Notes: a model not told the origin generated them from the sequence alone. 64,000 nucleotides of DNA from Paractinoplanes pyxinae (GCF_026626335.1 NZ_JAPNTZ010000008.1:310001-374000), one strand, 5' to 3'. Counted from the stretch's first letter, positions 16,590 through 27,389 are shown. Numbers and translations are program-made.

Positions 16590-17447
16590 TCAATCCCGCT
16601 TACCCTGTCGTGACGAACGGATGTTGGCGATCACGGCGCCGAGGACGCCGATCGCGAAGATGAGCGTGCCCATGACGTTGACCTGCGGCGGAATGCCGAC
16701 GCGGGTCGCGCCCCAGATCCACAGCGGGAACGTCTTGGTGGTGCCCGCCGTGAAGGCGGTGACGATGAAGTCGTCGATCGACAGCGCGAAGGCCAGCAGC
16801 ACGCCGGAGAAGATGGCGGGCAGGATGATCGGGAAGGTGACCTTCCAGAACGTGGTCCAGCCGTTCGCGCCCAGGTCGGCCGCGGCCTCCTCGATCGAGC
16901 GGTCCAGGGTCATCACCCGGGCCCGCACGACGACGGCGACGAACGAGATCGAGAACATGACGTGCGCGATCGTGATCGTCACCGGGCCCAGACCGGCGCC
17001 GGCCGAGACGAACAGGCTCAGCAGCGACGCACCCATGATCAGTTCGGGCGAGGAGATCGTCGCGAACATGATCAGGTTGAGCGAGCCGGAGCCGCGGAAG
17101 CGGTAGCGGCCCAGCGCGTAGCCGATGCCCGTGCCCAGCGCGCCCGAGAGCAGGCTGGCCACGACCGCGATGACCAGCGACGTGACCAGGGCGCTGGTCA
17201 GGTCGGAGTACTCGAACAGCCGCCCGTACCACTTGAAGGTGAAGCCGTCCCAGGTCTGGTTGTAGCGGCCCGGGGTGTCGTTGAAGCCGAACGCGATCAT
17301 GACGGCGATGGGCACGATGAGCCAGGCGATGATGAGCCAGGTGTACGTGTGGAGCATCCCGCGGCCGGTGATGCGGCGCTTGGGCTTGAGCTGCGCCGCA
17401 TCGTCCGTGCCGGAGGACTGCGGCCGCTGCAGGGTCGACGCCGTCAT
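16590..17447 (-). CDS. potC: Polyamine ABC transporter permease, PotC type
   Basis: The 285-residue inner-membrane permease starts MTASTLQRPQSSGT with about six transmembrane helices. It has the EAA loop (SIEEAAADLGANGWTTFWKV) and a conserved PAIFSGVLLAFALSIDDFIV segment typical of PotC. The frame is open far upstream, but the ATG ending at 17447 overlaps the stop of the partner permease (ATGA), so that is the start. It pairs with PotB at 17444 and PotA at 19564. Confidence 0.92.
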   Translation of the reverse strand: MTASTLQRPQSSGTDDAAQLKPKRRITGRGMLHTYTWLIIAWLIVPIAVMIAFGFNDTPGRYNQTWDGFTFKWYGRLFEYSDLTSALVTSLVIAVVASLLSGALGTGIGYALGRYRFRGSGSLNLIMFATISSPELIMGASLLSLFVSAGAGLGPVTITIAHVMFSISFVAVVVRARVMTLDRSIEEAAADLGANGWTTFWKVTFPIILPAIFSGVLLAFALSIDDFIVTAFTAGTTKTFPLWIWGATRVGIPPQVNVMGTLIFAIGVLGAVIANIRSSRQGKRD

Positions 17448-18307
17448 CGCGCGGCCACCTTCATGACGTCCTCGGTGCCGAGGATCCGGGCGTACGTGAA
17501 GACGCCGATCAACAGCACGAGCATCAGCACGAAGGAGAGCGCCGAGGCCGTCGGATAGTCGGAGTTGTCGAGGAACTGGGCCTGGATGACCTGGCCGATC
17601 ATCGTCGTGTCGGAGCTGCCCAGCACCTCGGAGTTGACGAAGTCGGAGCTGGCCGGCACGAAGGTCATCAGCACGCCGGCGAAGACGCCCGGCAGGGCCA
17701 GCGGGAAGATGACCCGCCGGAACGTGGTGGCCGGGTTGGCGTACAGGTCCCGGGCCGCCTCGACCACGCGGGGGTCGATGCGTTCCAGCGCCACGTAGAT
17801 CGGCAGCACCATGAACGGCAGGAAGTTGTACACCAGCCCGCCGATCACCGCGAACGGTGTGCCGAGGATGTGGAACGACTGCCCGATCACCCCGGCGTCC
17901 CGCAGCGGCGAGAGCAGCGGGCCCTCGTCGGTCAGGATCTGCCGCCACGAGATCGTCCGCAGCACGAACGAGACGAAGAACGGCAGCAGAACGAGGAAGA
18001 GGTAGCTCCCCTTCTTGCGCCCGCCGTAGAACGCGATGAAGTAGGCCACCGGGAAGGCCAGGGCGATCAGCACGACGGTCGTGATGGCGCCGTAGATGAG
18101 CGACCGGTAGATCTGGGTCTGGTAGGCCGAGATGGCTTCCGTGTAGGTCTGCCAGTGCCCGGTGAAGCGGTAGCCGTGGACGATGTCGCCCTCCTGGAGG
18201 GAGAGCGACAACATCGCGATCATCGGCACCGCGAAGAAGATCAGCAACCAGATCCCGCCGGGCAGAACCAGCAGGTAGGGCGCGATCTTTTGTTTGGCGC
18301 GGTTCAT
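17444..18307 (-). CDS. potB: Polyamine ABC transporter permease, PotB type
   Basis: The 287-residue permease has six predicted spans: an N-terminal helix LVLPGGIWLLIFFAVPMIAM, then the segments to SALSFVLMLVLLIGVFTYA. Its EAA loop is VVEAARDLYANPATTFRRVI followed by LPLALPGVF. The periplasmic loop with FVLRTISWRQILTDEGPL is characteristic of PotB. Its start lies 1 bp from the stop of the binding-protein gene and its end overlaps the PotC start, so translation is likely coupled. Confidence 0.92.
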   Translation of the reverse strand: MNRAKQKIAPYLLVLPGGIWLLIFFAVPMIAMLSLSLQEGDIVHGYRFTGHWQTYTEAISAYQTQIYRSLIYGAITTVVLIALAFPVAYFIAFYGGRKKGSYLFLVLLPFFVSFVLRTISWRQILTDEGPLLSPLRDAGVIGQSFHILGTPFAVIGGLVYNFLPFMVLPIYVALERIDPRVVEAARDLYANPATTFRRVIFPLALPGVFAGVLMTFVPASSDFVNSEVLGSSDTTMIGQVIQAQFLDNSDYPTASALSFVLMLVLLIGVFTYARILGTEDVMKVAAR

Positions 18308-18308
18308 A

Positions 18309-19562
18309 TCATCCCAGCACGATCGGTTCGAAGGTCTTCTGGAACTTCTGCTGCTCGCTCGTGGCCTCGAACGCGACGTAGTAGTGCAGCTTGTCGTACT
18401 CGGCCTGGGTCGGGTAGACGAGCTTGCTGTCGGCCACGTCGAGCAGCGCTTCCTTGTCGTCGCCGCTGAGCTTGGCCGCCCGCGCGCGCATGTCGGCCTG
18501 GGCCGCCGGCACCGGGCAGACGTAGTTGATGTACTCGGCGAGCGTCGACGCGTTGGCGACCTCGTAGAAGAAGTCCATCGCCATGATCGCGTCGACCGGG
18601 TTCTTGGCCGTGATCGGGATAGTGAAGTTGTCGGTCCAGATCGTGCCGCCCTCTTCCGGGATGATGAACTTGAAGTCCCGGTTGTCGGACAGGTTCTTCT
18701 GGAAGATGTCGCCCGACCAGGCCTGGGTCGCCCAGACCTCGCCGTTGCCGAGGGCGTCGATGTAGCCCTGGTCGTAGTAGTTGCGGACGTAGCCGTCGGC
18801 CTTCTGCTTCTTGAGCTCCTCGGCCGCCTTCTCCCAGTCGTCCTCGGTGGACTCGGCCGGGTTAACGCCGGCCTTCAGCAGGCCGAAGTTGCCCAGCTCC
18901 TGGATGTCGGAGAACATGCCGACCTTGCCCTTGAGCTTCGGGTTGTTCCACAGGTCGGCCAGGCCCTTGATCGGGCCGGTCTTGCTCTCGTCGTAGGCGA
19001 TGCCGGTCATGCCCGAGGCGTACGGGATGCTGTAGGCATTGCCCGGGTCGAAGGCCTCTTTCTTGTACGCGGCCCCGGCGTTCTTCGCGTAGTTGGGCAG
19101 CTTGGCGTGGTCGAGCGGCGCCAGGAAGCCCGAGTCGCGGAACTGGGTGAACTGGAAGCTGTTGGTGATCACCATGAGGTCGAACCCGATGGACTGGCCG
19201 GCCGACAGCTGCGGCTGCACCTTGGCGAACCAGGGGCCCATCTCCTGGATGACTTCCTGGTAGTTCACCTTGATGCCGGTCTTGGCGGTGAACTTCTTGA
19301 GCTCGGGGCGCTTGGGGTCCATGTACAGCGGCCAGCCGGCGAAGTTCAGCGTGCCGTTCTTGACCTTGCCGTTCCAGAACTTGGCCACGGCGTCGGGCTC
19401 GGCGCTGGCCGGAGCCTGCGTGCCCTGCCCCTGGACGCCACAGGCGGCCAGTGCGGCGCCCATGCCGGCCAGGCCGGAGAGCCGAAGCGCGTCCCGACGG
19501 CCGAAGCGGCGCTGGGTCAGGCCGCGAAGGAAGGTGGGGTCGGACATATTCGACGCAGACAT
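18309..19562 (-). CDS. potD: Polyamine ABC transporter substrate-binding lipoprotein, PotD type
   Basis: The 417-residue exported protein has a twin-arginine-type leader (RRFGRRDALRLSGLAGMGAA) running into a lipobox ending AAC, so it is probably Tat-exported and lipid-anchored. The mature part is a type II periplasmic binding fold with LNFAGWPLYMDPKRPEL, a segment seen in spermidine/putrescine receptors, and later GNGEVWATQAWSGDIFQ. It would hand polyamine to PotB/PotC. An ATG five codons downstream is an alternative start. Confidence 0.9.
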   Translation of the reverse strand: MSASNMSDPTFLRGLTQRRFGRRDALRLSGLAGMGAALAACGVQGQGTQAPASAEPDAVAKFWNGKVKNGTLNFAGWPLYMDPKRPELKKFTAKTGIKVNYQEVIQEMGPWFAKVQPQLSAGQSIGFDLMVITNSFQFTQFRDSGFLAPLDHAKLPNYAKNAGAAYKKEAFDPGNAYSIPYASGMTGIAYDESKTGPIKGLADLWNNPKLKGKVGMFSDIQELGNFGLLKAGVNPAESTEDDWEKAAEELKKQKADGYVRNYYDQGYIDALGNGEVWATQAWSGDIFQKNLSDNRDFKFIIPEEGGTIWTDNFTIPITAKNPVDAIMAMDFFYEVANASTLAEYINYVCPVPAAQADMRARAAKLSGDDKEALLDVADSKLVYPTQAEYDKLHYYVAFEATSEQQKFQKTFEPIVLG

Positions 19563-19563
19563 C

Positions 19564-20721
19564 TCAGTCTCCGATCATGTATGAGTGCTGGGGGGCCCAG
19601 GTCAGGTACACCCGGTCACCGCGATCCGCAAGATCGTCGGCATTCGAAGCATTTTGATCGAAGACTGTGAAATCCGCGCCTGCCGCGGTGGCCACGGTGT
19701 AATTCGTTGAGGTTCCGTGATAAACGACCTCCGTCACTGTCCCGGAGAGAACGCTGCCACCGGTCGCCTGCACGGGCGGAACCCCGCGGTGCAGATCGAT
19801 CTTTTCCGGACGGATCGACACCTCGAGCTTGTCGCCCTGGCGCACCGACTGCGCGGCGGGCACGACGACCCTGTCCTGCGCGGTGTAGCTGAGCAGGGCC
19901 AGCCCGCCCTCGACCCGGTCGACGTGACCGTCCACGATGTTCGACGTGCCGATGAAGCCGGCCACGAACCGCGACGCCGGCCGCTCGTAGATCTCGCGCG
20001 GGGTGCCCAGCTGCTCGATCACGCCGGCGTTCATCACGGCGATCCGGTCGGACATCGTCAGCGCCTCGCCCTGGTCGTGGGTGACGTAGACGAAGGTGAT
20101 GCCGACCTCGCGCTGGATGCGCTTGAGCTCGATCTGCATCTGCTGGCGCAGCTTGAGGTCGAGCGCGCCCAGCGGCTCGTCCAGCAGCAGGGCCCGGGGC
20201 CGGTTGACCAGGGCCCGGGCCAGCGCGACGCGCTGCTGCTGACCGCCCGACATCTCTTTCGGCGAGCGCTTCTCCATGCCGGTCAGGGACACGATCTCGA
20301 GGATCTCGCCGACCCGGCGGCCGATCTCGCTCTTGGCGACCTTCTTGCGCTCCAGGCCGAAGGCGACGTTCTGGTACGTGTTCAGGTGGGGGAACAGCGC
20401 GTAGGACTGGAACACCATGTTCACGTCGCGCTTGTTGGCCGAGACGCCGGTGACGTCCTGACCGTCCAGGAACACCTTGCCCGCGGTGGGCTCCTCGAAG
20501 CCGGCGATCATCCGCATCGTGGTCGTCTTGCCGCAGCCGGACGGACCCAGCAGCGAGAAGAACTCACCCTGCCCGATCGCCAGGTCGGTCCGCTTGACGG
20601 CGGGCACCGTCTCGCCGTGCGACAGATAGTTCTTGTTGACGCCGACGAACTCGATCGCCGGGGCGCCGGCGGCCGGCGCGGCCGACCGGGCGCGTACCGC
20701 GCTGTGCTGGGGGGTGGTCAT
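19564..20721 (-). CDS. potA: Polyamine ABC transporter ATP-binding protein, PotA type
   Basis: The 385-residue ATPase has Walker A GPSGCGKTTTMRM, ABC signature MSGGQQQRVALARA, Walker B LLLDEPLGALD and the switch histidine in YVTHDQGEALTMSD. A C-terminal TOBE domain follows (KLEVSIRPEKIDL...VTEVVYHGTSTNY). It powers the PotB/PotC permeases. The gene lies 36 bp after the aldehyde dehydrogenase and 1 bp before potD, so the transporter is embedded in the catabolic operon. Confidence 0.93.
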   Translation of the reverse strand: MTTPQHSAVRARSAAPAAGAPAIEFVGVNKNYLSHGETVPAVKRTDLAIGQGEFFSLLGPSGCGKTTTMRMIAGFEEPTAGKVFLDGQDVTGVSANKRDVNMVFQSYALFPHLNTYQNVAFGLERKKVAKSEIGRRVGEILEIVSLTGMEKRSPKEMSGGQQQRVALARALVNRPRALLLDEPLGALDLKLRQQMQIELKRIQREVGITFVYVTHDQGEALTMSDRIAVMNAGVIEQLGTPREIYERPASRFVAGFIGTSNIVDGHVDRVEGGLALLSYTAQDRVVVPAAQSVRQGDKLEVSIRPEKIDLHRGVPPVQATGGSVLSGTVTEVVYHGTSTNYTVATAAGADFTVFDQNASNADDLADRGDRVYLTWAPQHSYMIGD

Positions 20722-20757
20722 CGGGGCGTTCCTCTTCGCGGTGGGGAGGTTGACTGG

Positions 20758-22194
20758 TCAGCCGAGGTAGCTCATGACGTGCTTGATCCGGGTGTACTCC
20801 TCGAACCCGTACATCGAAAGGTCCTTGCCGTACCCGGAGTGCCCGAAGCCGCCATGCGGCATTTCCGACACGAAAGGCAGATGAGTATTGATCCAGACGG
20901 CTCCGAAGTCGAGCCGCCGCGACACCCGCATGGCGCGGCCGTGGTTCTGCGTCCAGACGCTCGCGCTCAGCCCGAACCGGACGTCGTTGGCCCAGCGGAC
21001 CGCCTCGGCCTCGTCGTCGAACTGCTGCACGGTGATGACCGGGCCGAACACCTCGTCCTGAACCATCTCGTCGCGCTGCCGGAGGCCGGCCACGACGGTC
21101 GGCTCGAGGAAGTAGCCGCGCTCGCCGATGCGCTTGCCGCCGGCCACGATGCTCGCGTGATCGGGCGTACGGTCGAGGAAGCCCTGCACCCGGGCCAGCT
21201 GACCGGCGTTGTTGACCGGACCGAAGAACGCGTCGGGGTCGGCCGGGGCGCCCACCTTGGTGGTGCGGGCCGCCTCGGCCAGAGCGTCGGTGAAGTCGGC
21301 GGCGACCCGCCCGTGCACCAGCACCCGGGTGGCTGCAGTGCAGTCCTGCCCGGCGTTGAAGTAGCCGGCCCCGGCGATCGCCTGGGCGGTGGGCTCGATG
21401 TCGGCGTCGTCGAACACGATGACCGGCGCCTTGCCGCCCAGCTCGAGGTGGGCCCGCTTGAGGTCGGCGGCGGCCGAGACGGCCACCTCCATGCCGGCCC
21501 GGGTCGAGCCGGTGATCGAGACGAGCTGCGGGGCCGGGTGGGCCACCACGGCCCGGCCGGTGTCCCGGTCGCCGCACACGACGTTGAGCACGCCCGGCGG
21601 CAGGAACTCGGCGGCGATCTCGGCCAGCAGCAGCGTCGACACCGGCGTGGTGTCGGACGGCTTCAGTACGACCGAGTTGCCCGCGGCGATGGCCGGCGCG
21701 AACTTCCACACCGCCATGACCATCGGGTAGTTCCACGGGGTGATCTGCGCGCACACGCCGATCGGCTCGCGCCGCACGTAGGACGTGTAGTCGCGCAGAT
21801 ACTCCCCCGCGGACTTGCCTTCCAGGATCCGAGCCGCCCCCGCGAAGAAACGCAGCTCGTCCAGCAGCGGTCCCATCTCTTCGGCCCGGGTGGCCTCGAC
21901 CGGCTTGCCGGTGTTGCGGCACTCGGCCTCGATGATCTCGCCGGCCCGGGCCTCGATCGCGTCGGCGATCCGCAGCATCGCGCGCTGCCGCTCGGCCGGG
22001 GTGGCGTCCCGCCAGGCCTCGAAGCCGGCGTCGGCCGCGGTCATCGCCGCGTCGACGTCCTGCTCGGACGAGACCGGGGCCAGCGCGTACGCCTCCCCGG
22101 TGCTGGGGTCGATCACCTCGGAGGTGACCCCGTCCACCGTCGCGGTGTAGTCACCACCGACGAAATTGCGCAGAACGGGCAGCGCGGCGCTCAC
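20758..22194 (-). CDS. Aldehyde dehydrogenase, gamma-aminobutyraldehyde type
   Basis: The 478-residue NAD-dependent ALDH has ITPWNYPMVMAVWKFAPAIA, the GSTRAGMEVA nucleotide motif, ELGGKAPVIVFDDADIE with the general-base Glu, the nucleophile Cys in NAGQDCTAATRV, and EVFGPVITV. The closest match is aminobutyraldehyde dehydrogenase (PatD/PuuC-like). It would convert 4-aminobutyraldehyde (or the gamma-glutamyl form) to GABA. I chose the GTG at 22194 because GGGAGG lies 9 bp upstream and the protein then begins at the usual RNFVGGDY; the frame itself is open 36 codons further. It is the likely first gene of the operon down to 12446. Confidence 0.88.
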   Translation of the reverse strand: MSAALPVLRNFVGGDYTATVDGVTSEVIDPSTGEAYALAPVSSEQDVDAAMTAADAGFEAWRDATPAERQRAMLRIADAIEARAGEIIEAECRNTGKPVEATRAEEMGPLLDELRFFAGAARILEGKSAGEYLRDYTSYVRREPIGVCAQITPWNYPMVMAVWKFAPAIAAGNSVVLKPSDTTPVSTLLLAEIAAEFLPPGVLNVVCGDRDTGRAVVAHPAPQLVSITGSTRAGMEVAVSAAADLKRAHLELGGKAPVIVFDDADIEPTAQAIAGAGYFNAGQDCTAATRVLVHGRVAADFTDALAEAARTTKVGAPADPDAFFGPVNNAGQLARVQGFLDRTPDHASIVAGGKRIGERGYFLEPTVVAGLRQRDEMVQDEVFGPVITVQQFDDEAEAVRWANDVRFGLSASVWTQNHGRAMRVSRRLDFGAVWINTHLPFVSEMPHGGFGHSGYGKDLSMYGFEEYTRIKHVMSYLG

Positions 22195-22338
22195 GAAATA
22201 AGACCTCCCGTAGCGGGCCTGTGACAGCTCCCACACGAACGACTGCGAGACCTTGACACAAACGAAGGACAGAAGACAAGGGAATCCGAAACTATTTTTC
22301 AATCCTGAAACGGAATCGGCGCTCAGCGGCCGTCGGAT
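22195..22338 (-). promoter_or_regulatory. Probable promoter region of the polyamine operon
   Basis: This 144-bp gap separates the aldehyde dehydrogenase from the aminotransferase gene upstream. It is unusually AT-rich near 22288-22310. On the minus strand it holds AAAAATAGTTTCGG, sharing AAATAGTT with the 88-bp gap before gabT (15137-15224). No confident -35/-10 pair was found. Confidence 0.35.
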
Positions 22339-23687
22339 CTACGCAATCCCGCGTTCGCCCGTGTAATACCTGTCGGCCACGTCCAGCGCGCGGTCCAGGA
22401 CGGCGAGCCCCTCGCGCACCTCGTCGGCGGTGACCGTGCAGGGCGGCGCCACATGCACCCGGTTGAAGTGGGTGAAGGGCCAGAGCCCCTGCTCCTTGCA
22501 GGCCGCGGCCAGCTCGGTCATGGGCCCGGCGGCAGCGCCGGAGGCGTTGAACGGTACCAGCGGCTCGCGGGTGGCCCGGTCCCGTACGAGCTCGATCGCC
22601 CAGAACACGCCGAGGCCGCGCACCTCGCCGACACTCGGGTGTTTCCCGGCCAATGCGGCCAGGCCGGGCGCGATCACGTCGTCGCCGATCATGCGGGCGT
22701 GCTCGACGATCCCCTCCTCCTTGAAGATCTCGATGGAGGCGACGGCCGAGGCGCACGCGAGCGGGTGGCCCGAGTACGTGAGACCGCCCGGGAACGGCCG
22801 CTCCCGGAACGTCTCGGCGATCGCGTCCGAGATGATCACGCCGCCGAGCGGCAGATAGCCGGAGTTGACGCCCTTGGCGAAGGTGATCAGGTCGGGCGCG
22901 ACACCCCAGCGATCGACGGCGAACCACTCGCCGCACCGGCCGAAGCCGGCCATCACCTCGTCGGCGATGAAGACGATCCCGAACTCGTCGCAGATGTCCC
23001 GTACGCCCTGCAGGTAGCCCGGCGGCGGCACGAGGATGCCGTTGGTGCCGACCACCGTCTCGATCAGCACGGCGGCGACGGTGGCGGCGCCCTCGAAGAC
23101 GATCGTGTCGCGCAGGTGCCGCAGGGCGCGCTCGGACTCCTGCTCCGCGGTCTCCGAGTAGAAGGGCGAGCGGTACGCGTACGGGCCCCAGAAGTGCACG
23201 ACACCAACCGCGGTCGGCTCGTTGGCCCAGCGGCGCGGGTCGCCGGTCGCGGTGATCGCGGTCGACGTGGAGCCGTGGTAGCTGCGGTAGGTGGAGAGCA
23301 CCTTGTGCCGGCCGGTGTGGCCGCGGGCCATCCGGATGGCGTTCTCATTGGCCTCGGCGCCGCCGTTGGTGAAGAACACCTTGTTCAGGTTCGGGGGCGC
23401 GAGTTCGCTGATCAGGCGGGCCGCTTCGCCGCGTTTGTCGTTGGCGAAGGCGGGCTGGATCGTGCAGAGTTTGGCCGCCTGCTCCTGGATGGCGGCGACC
23501 AGCCTCGGGTGCTGGTGTCCGATGTTGACGTTGACCAGCTGGCTCGCGAAATCCAGATATTTCCTGCCTTCGTAGTCCCAGAAGTAGGAGCCCTGGGCTT
23601 TCTCGACGGCGAGCGGGTTGATCGAGCCCTGAGCTGACCAGCTGTGGAAGACGTGGGCGCGGTCGTTCGCGCTGACTTCGGCGGCCG

Positions 23688-23691
<4 letters not shown>
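22339..23691 (-). CDS. Class III aminotransferase, omega-amino acid/beta-alanine type
   Basis: The 450-residue PLP enzyme starts MTAAEVSANDRAHVFHSWSA and includes TNGGAEANENAIRMARGHTG, YRSYHGSTSTAITATGDPRR, FIADEVMAGFGRCGEWFA and the PLP lysine in TFAKGVNSGYLPLGG. The HVFHSWSAQG opening and RSYHG loop are typical of omega-amino acid:pyruvate aminotransferases. The ATG overlaps the upstream mmsA stop by 4 bp, so the two are coupled. Beside MmsA it probably deaminates beta-alanine or 3-aminopropanal-derived compounds to malonate semialdehyde; this is inferred from context. Confidence 0.82.
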
Positions 23692-25175
<1,484 letters not shown>

Positions 25176-25197
25176 GGCCAGAGATTACGTACCAGCT
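25176..25197. promoter_or_regulatory. 22-bp divergent promoter overlap (mmsA / MocR)
   Basis: Only 22 bp separate the two start codons. On the minus strand TAATCT (25182-25187) is 6 bp from the mmsA ATG. On the plus strand TTACGT/TACGTA (25185-25191) is 6 bp from the regulator ATG. The two -10 elements overlap, so the promoters should compete for polymerase. Confidence 0.5.
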
Positions 25198-26562
25198 ATG
25201 GACCGAACAATGCTGGAAACGTACTGTCACAAAGTGCTCGATGAGGTTAGACAGAGGCTGATCGATCCCTCCGCTCGGGGCCTGGCCGAGGCCGTCGGGC
25301 GTGCGGTGGGTGACGGCGTCCTGCTTCCGGGCAGCAAACTTCCGCCCGTACGGCGGGTGGCGGCCGAACTGCGGATGTCGCCGACCACCGTGAGCGCCGC
25401 CTGGCAGCTGCTGCGCCGATCGGGAACCATCCAGACCGACGGCCGCCGCGGCACGGTGGTCGCCACCTCCCGGGCGGACGGGCCCGGCCGCTACCGGGCA
25501 GCGCTGCGTGGGCGCTCCGGTTTCGCACTCGACCTTTCCACCGGCGTACCGGACCCGCAGTTGCTTCCCGGCCTGCCGGCGCTGGCCGGCCTCTCCCCCG
25601 CGCCGACCAGCTACCTGGACGAGCCCGTGCTGCCGGCACTGGGTGCCCTGCTGCGCGAGAGGTGGCCCTACCCGCCCGAACGCCTGGCCATCTTCGACGG
25701 CGCGATGGACGCCATCGACCACGTGGCCTCGTCTCTGCTTCGGATCGGCGACCGGGCCGTGGTCGAGAACCCGTGCTTCCCGCCCCTACTGGATCTGCTC
25801 GAGTTCCTGGGCGTGCAACCGATCGCGGCCGACACTGACGCCCAGGGCATGCTGCCCGCCTGCCTGGCCGCCGCGCTGACCCACCGTCCCGCCGCGGTCT
25901 TCCTGCAACCGCGCGCCCTCAACCCGACCGGCGCTTCGTGGTCGTCCGCCCGGGCCGCCGAGCTGGCCGCCGTACTGGCCGAACACCCCACCGTCTACGC
26001 CGTGGAGGACGACTCAGCGGGCGACGTCTCCTCGTCCCCCATGCATTCGCTGGGCGCTCACTTGCCGAGGCAGACAATCCACGTCCAGAGCTTCGCCAAG
26101 TCGCACGGCCCCGACCTGCGCCTGGCCGCCGTGGCCGCCCCCGCCGCCGTGCTCGACCCCATCCTCGAGCGCCGCCTGCTCGGCCAGGGCTGGACGAGCC
26201 GCCTGCTGCAACACCTGCTGCTGACCCTGCTGACCGACGCCACCTCGATCGCCGCCGTGCGTACGGCAAGAGACGAGTACGCCCGCCGCCGCCACCTGGT
26301 TGTCACTACCCTGCACCGGCTGGGGCTCCCCCTACCGGCGGGCGACGGCTTGAATCTGTGGCTCCCCGTCCAGGACGAGCAGGCCGCCCTGATCTCCCTG
26401 GCCAGCAACGGCATCGCGGCGGCGGCCGGCACCGCCTTCGCGGTCACTCCCACCCGCCCGCACCTACGCGTAACAGCCGGCCTGATCACCAGCGACCACG
26501 AGGCAGTAGCCACCCATCTGGCTGAAGCCGCTCACTCCCCCGCCTTATCGGTGGCCCGCTGA
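25198..26562 (+). CDS. MocR-type GntR regulator with aminotransferase domain
   Basis: The 454-residue protein fuses a GntR winged helix (residues ~15-90: GDGVLLPGSKLPPVRRVAAE, MSPTTVSAAWQLLRRSG) to a fold-type I aminotransferase domain. The PLP lysine lies in the SFAKSHGPDLRL motif and the substrate loop is QPRALNPTGASWS. Such MocR proteins sense amino compounds through PLP; GabR, which senses GABA, is the best-known relative. Divergence from mmsA across 22 bp and the nearby polyamine/GABA genes suggest it responds to GABA, beta-alanine or a polyamine product. ATG 25210 is an alternative start. Confidence 0.9.
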   Translation: MDRTMLETYCHKVLDEVRQRLIDPSARGLAEAVGRAVGDGVLLPGSKLPPVRRVAAELRMSPTTVSAAWQLLRRSGTIQTDGRRGTVVATSRADGPGRYRAALRGRSGFALDLSTGVPDPQLLPGLPALAGLSPAPTSYLDEPVLPALGALLRERWPYPPERLAIFDGAMDAIDHVASSLLRIGDRAVVENPCFPPLLDLLEFLGVQPIAADTDAQGMLPACLAAALTHRPAAVFLQPRALNPTGASWSSARAAELAAVLAEHPTVYAVEDDSAGDVSSSPMHSLGAHLPRQTIHVQSFAKSHGPDLRLAAVAAPAAVLDPILERRLLGQGWTSRLLQHLLLTLLTDATSIAAVRTARDEYARRRHLVVTTLHRLGLPLPAGDGLNLWLPVQDEQAALISLASNGIAAAAGTAFAVTPTRPHLRVTAGLITSDHEAVATHLAEAAHSPALSVAR

Positions 26563-26568
26563 GTCACC

Positions 26569-26598
26569 TTGACGAGTGACAACTAGTCATGCGACGAT
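26569..26598 (+). promoter_or_regulatory. Leaderless promoter of first Uma2 gene
   Basis: TTGACG (26569-26574), an 18-bp spacer and GACGAT (26593-26598) end 7 bp before the ATG at 26606. No ribosome binding site is seen. The architecture matches that of the second Uma2 gene. Confidence 0.55.
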
Positions 26599-26605
26599 CC
26601 GGCCC

Positions 26606-27190
26606 ATGAGCGCATGCGACACTTTGCCGATGACGGAGGCAAGGCTCGACCGCTCCGACCCCTGGACGGAGTCGGAGTACCTGGCGCTCGGCGAGACCAG
26701 GAGCCGGATCGAGCTTGTCAACGGGGGGCTGCTGGTGAGCCCAGCGCCGGACAGAGCACACCAGGACATCAACTTCCAGATCATGCGCAGCTTGTACGAG
26801 CCGGCCAAAGCCGCCGGCTTGCGCGCCTTCCACGAGTCGAACCTTCGACTGGGCCCGGATCAGATGCTCATCCCCGACCTGATCGTCGGGCGCATGAGCC
26901 GTCGCGGCGGCACCTGCGAGGCGTCCGAAGTGGCGCTGGTCGGCGAGATCCTTTCGCCCAGCACGGCACCCGTCGACCGGGGCTTGAAGCGGCAACTCTA
27001 CGCAGCCGCGAAGATCGACTGGTATCTGCTGATCGAGCCCGACATGAGCACCTACGAGTCCGTCACCCTGCGCCTCCTCCGCCGGCGGGGCACCGACTAC
27101 GAAGAGGCCGCGGTGGCCAAACAGGGCGAGACGCTGCAGCATGGCGAGCCCTTCCCCTTCGCGTTGAGCACGACCGACCTCATCACCTGA
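26606..27190 (+). CDS. Uma2-family (DUF820) PD-(D/E)XK-like protein
   Basis: The ~194-residue protein has the Uma2 pattern: YLALGETRSRIELVNGGLLV near the start, AHQDINFQIMRSLYEPA, RLGPDQMLIPDLIVGR, then SEVALVGEILSPSTAPVDRGLKRQLYAAAKIDWYLLI. The putative nuclease-like residues are the Glu in RIELV, Asp in IPDLIV, Glu in VGEILSPS and Lys in GLKRQLYA. Uma2 proteins are widespread in actinobacteria and cyanobacteria, with a restriction-endonuclease-like fold and no proven role. The ATG at 26606 fits a leaderless start; ATG 26630 is an alternative. Confidence 0.85.
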   Translation: MSACDTLPMTEARLDRSDPWTESEYLALGETRSRIELVNGGLLVSPAPDRAHQDINFQIMRSLYEPAKAAGLRAFHESNLRLGPDQMLIPDLIVGRMSRRGGTCEASEVALVGEILSPSTAPVDRGLKRQLYAAAKIDWYLLIEPDMSTYESVTLRLLRRRGTDYEEAAVAKQGETLQHGEPFPFALSTTDLIT

Positions 27191-27203
27191 CCTACCCATC
27201 CCC

Positions 27204-27351
27204 TTTCGCGTCGCTCACCGGCGCTGACGCACGCCCCGGCTTTCGCGTCGCTCACCCGCGCTGACGCACGCCCTCGCTTTCGCGTCGCTCAACGGCACGG
27301 ACGCACGCCCCCGCTTTCGCGTCGCTCAACGGCATTGACGCACGCTCCCGC
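27204..27351. repeat. Tandem repeat, 4 x 37 bp
   Basis: Four copies have an exact 37-bp period (27204, 27241, 27278, 27315). Each begins TTTCGCGTCGCTCA and ends in GACGCACG plus a C-rich tail. Each holds an inverted repeat GCGTC...GACGC. The period is not a multiple of three and no coding sequence fits, so it is non-coding. It fills much of the 353-bp gap between the two Uma2 genes. Confidence 0.9.
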
Positions 27352-27389
27352 GGCACAGATACGGGTCCGCCGGCGAACTCCCGATGGCC

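Noticed and set aside
19717..22224. Long plus-strand open frame of ~835 codons
   Set aside because: It lies opposite potA and the aldehyde dehydrogenase, has no domain motif and is rich in Arg, His, Gly and Asp as expected for an antisense frame.
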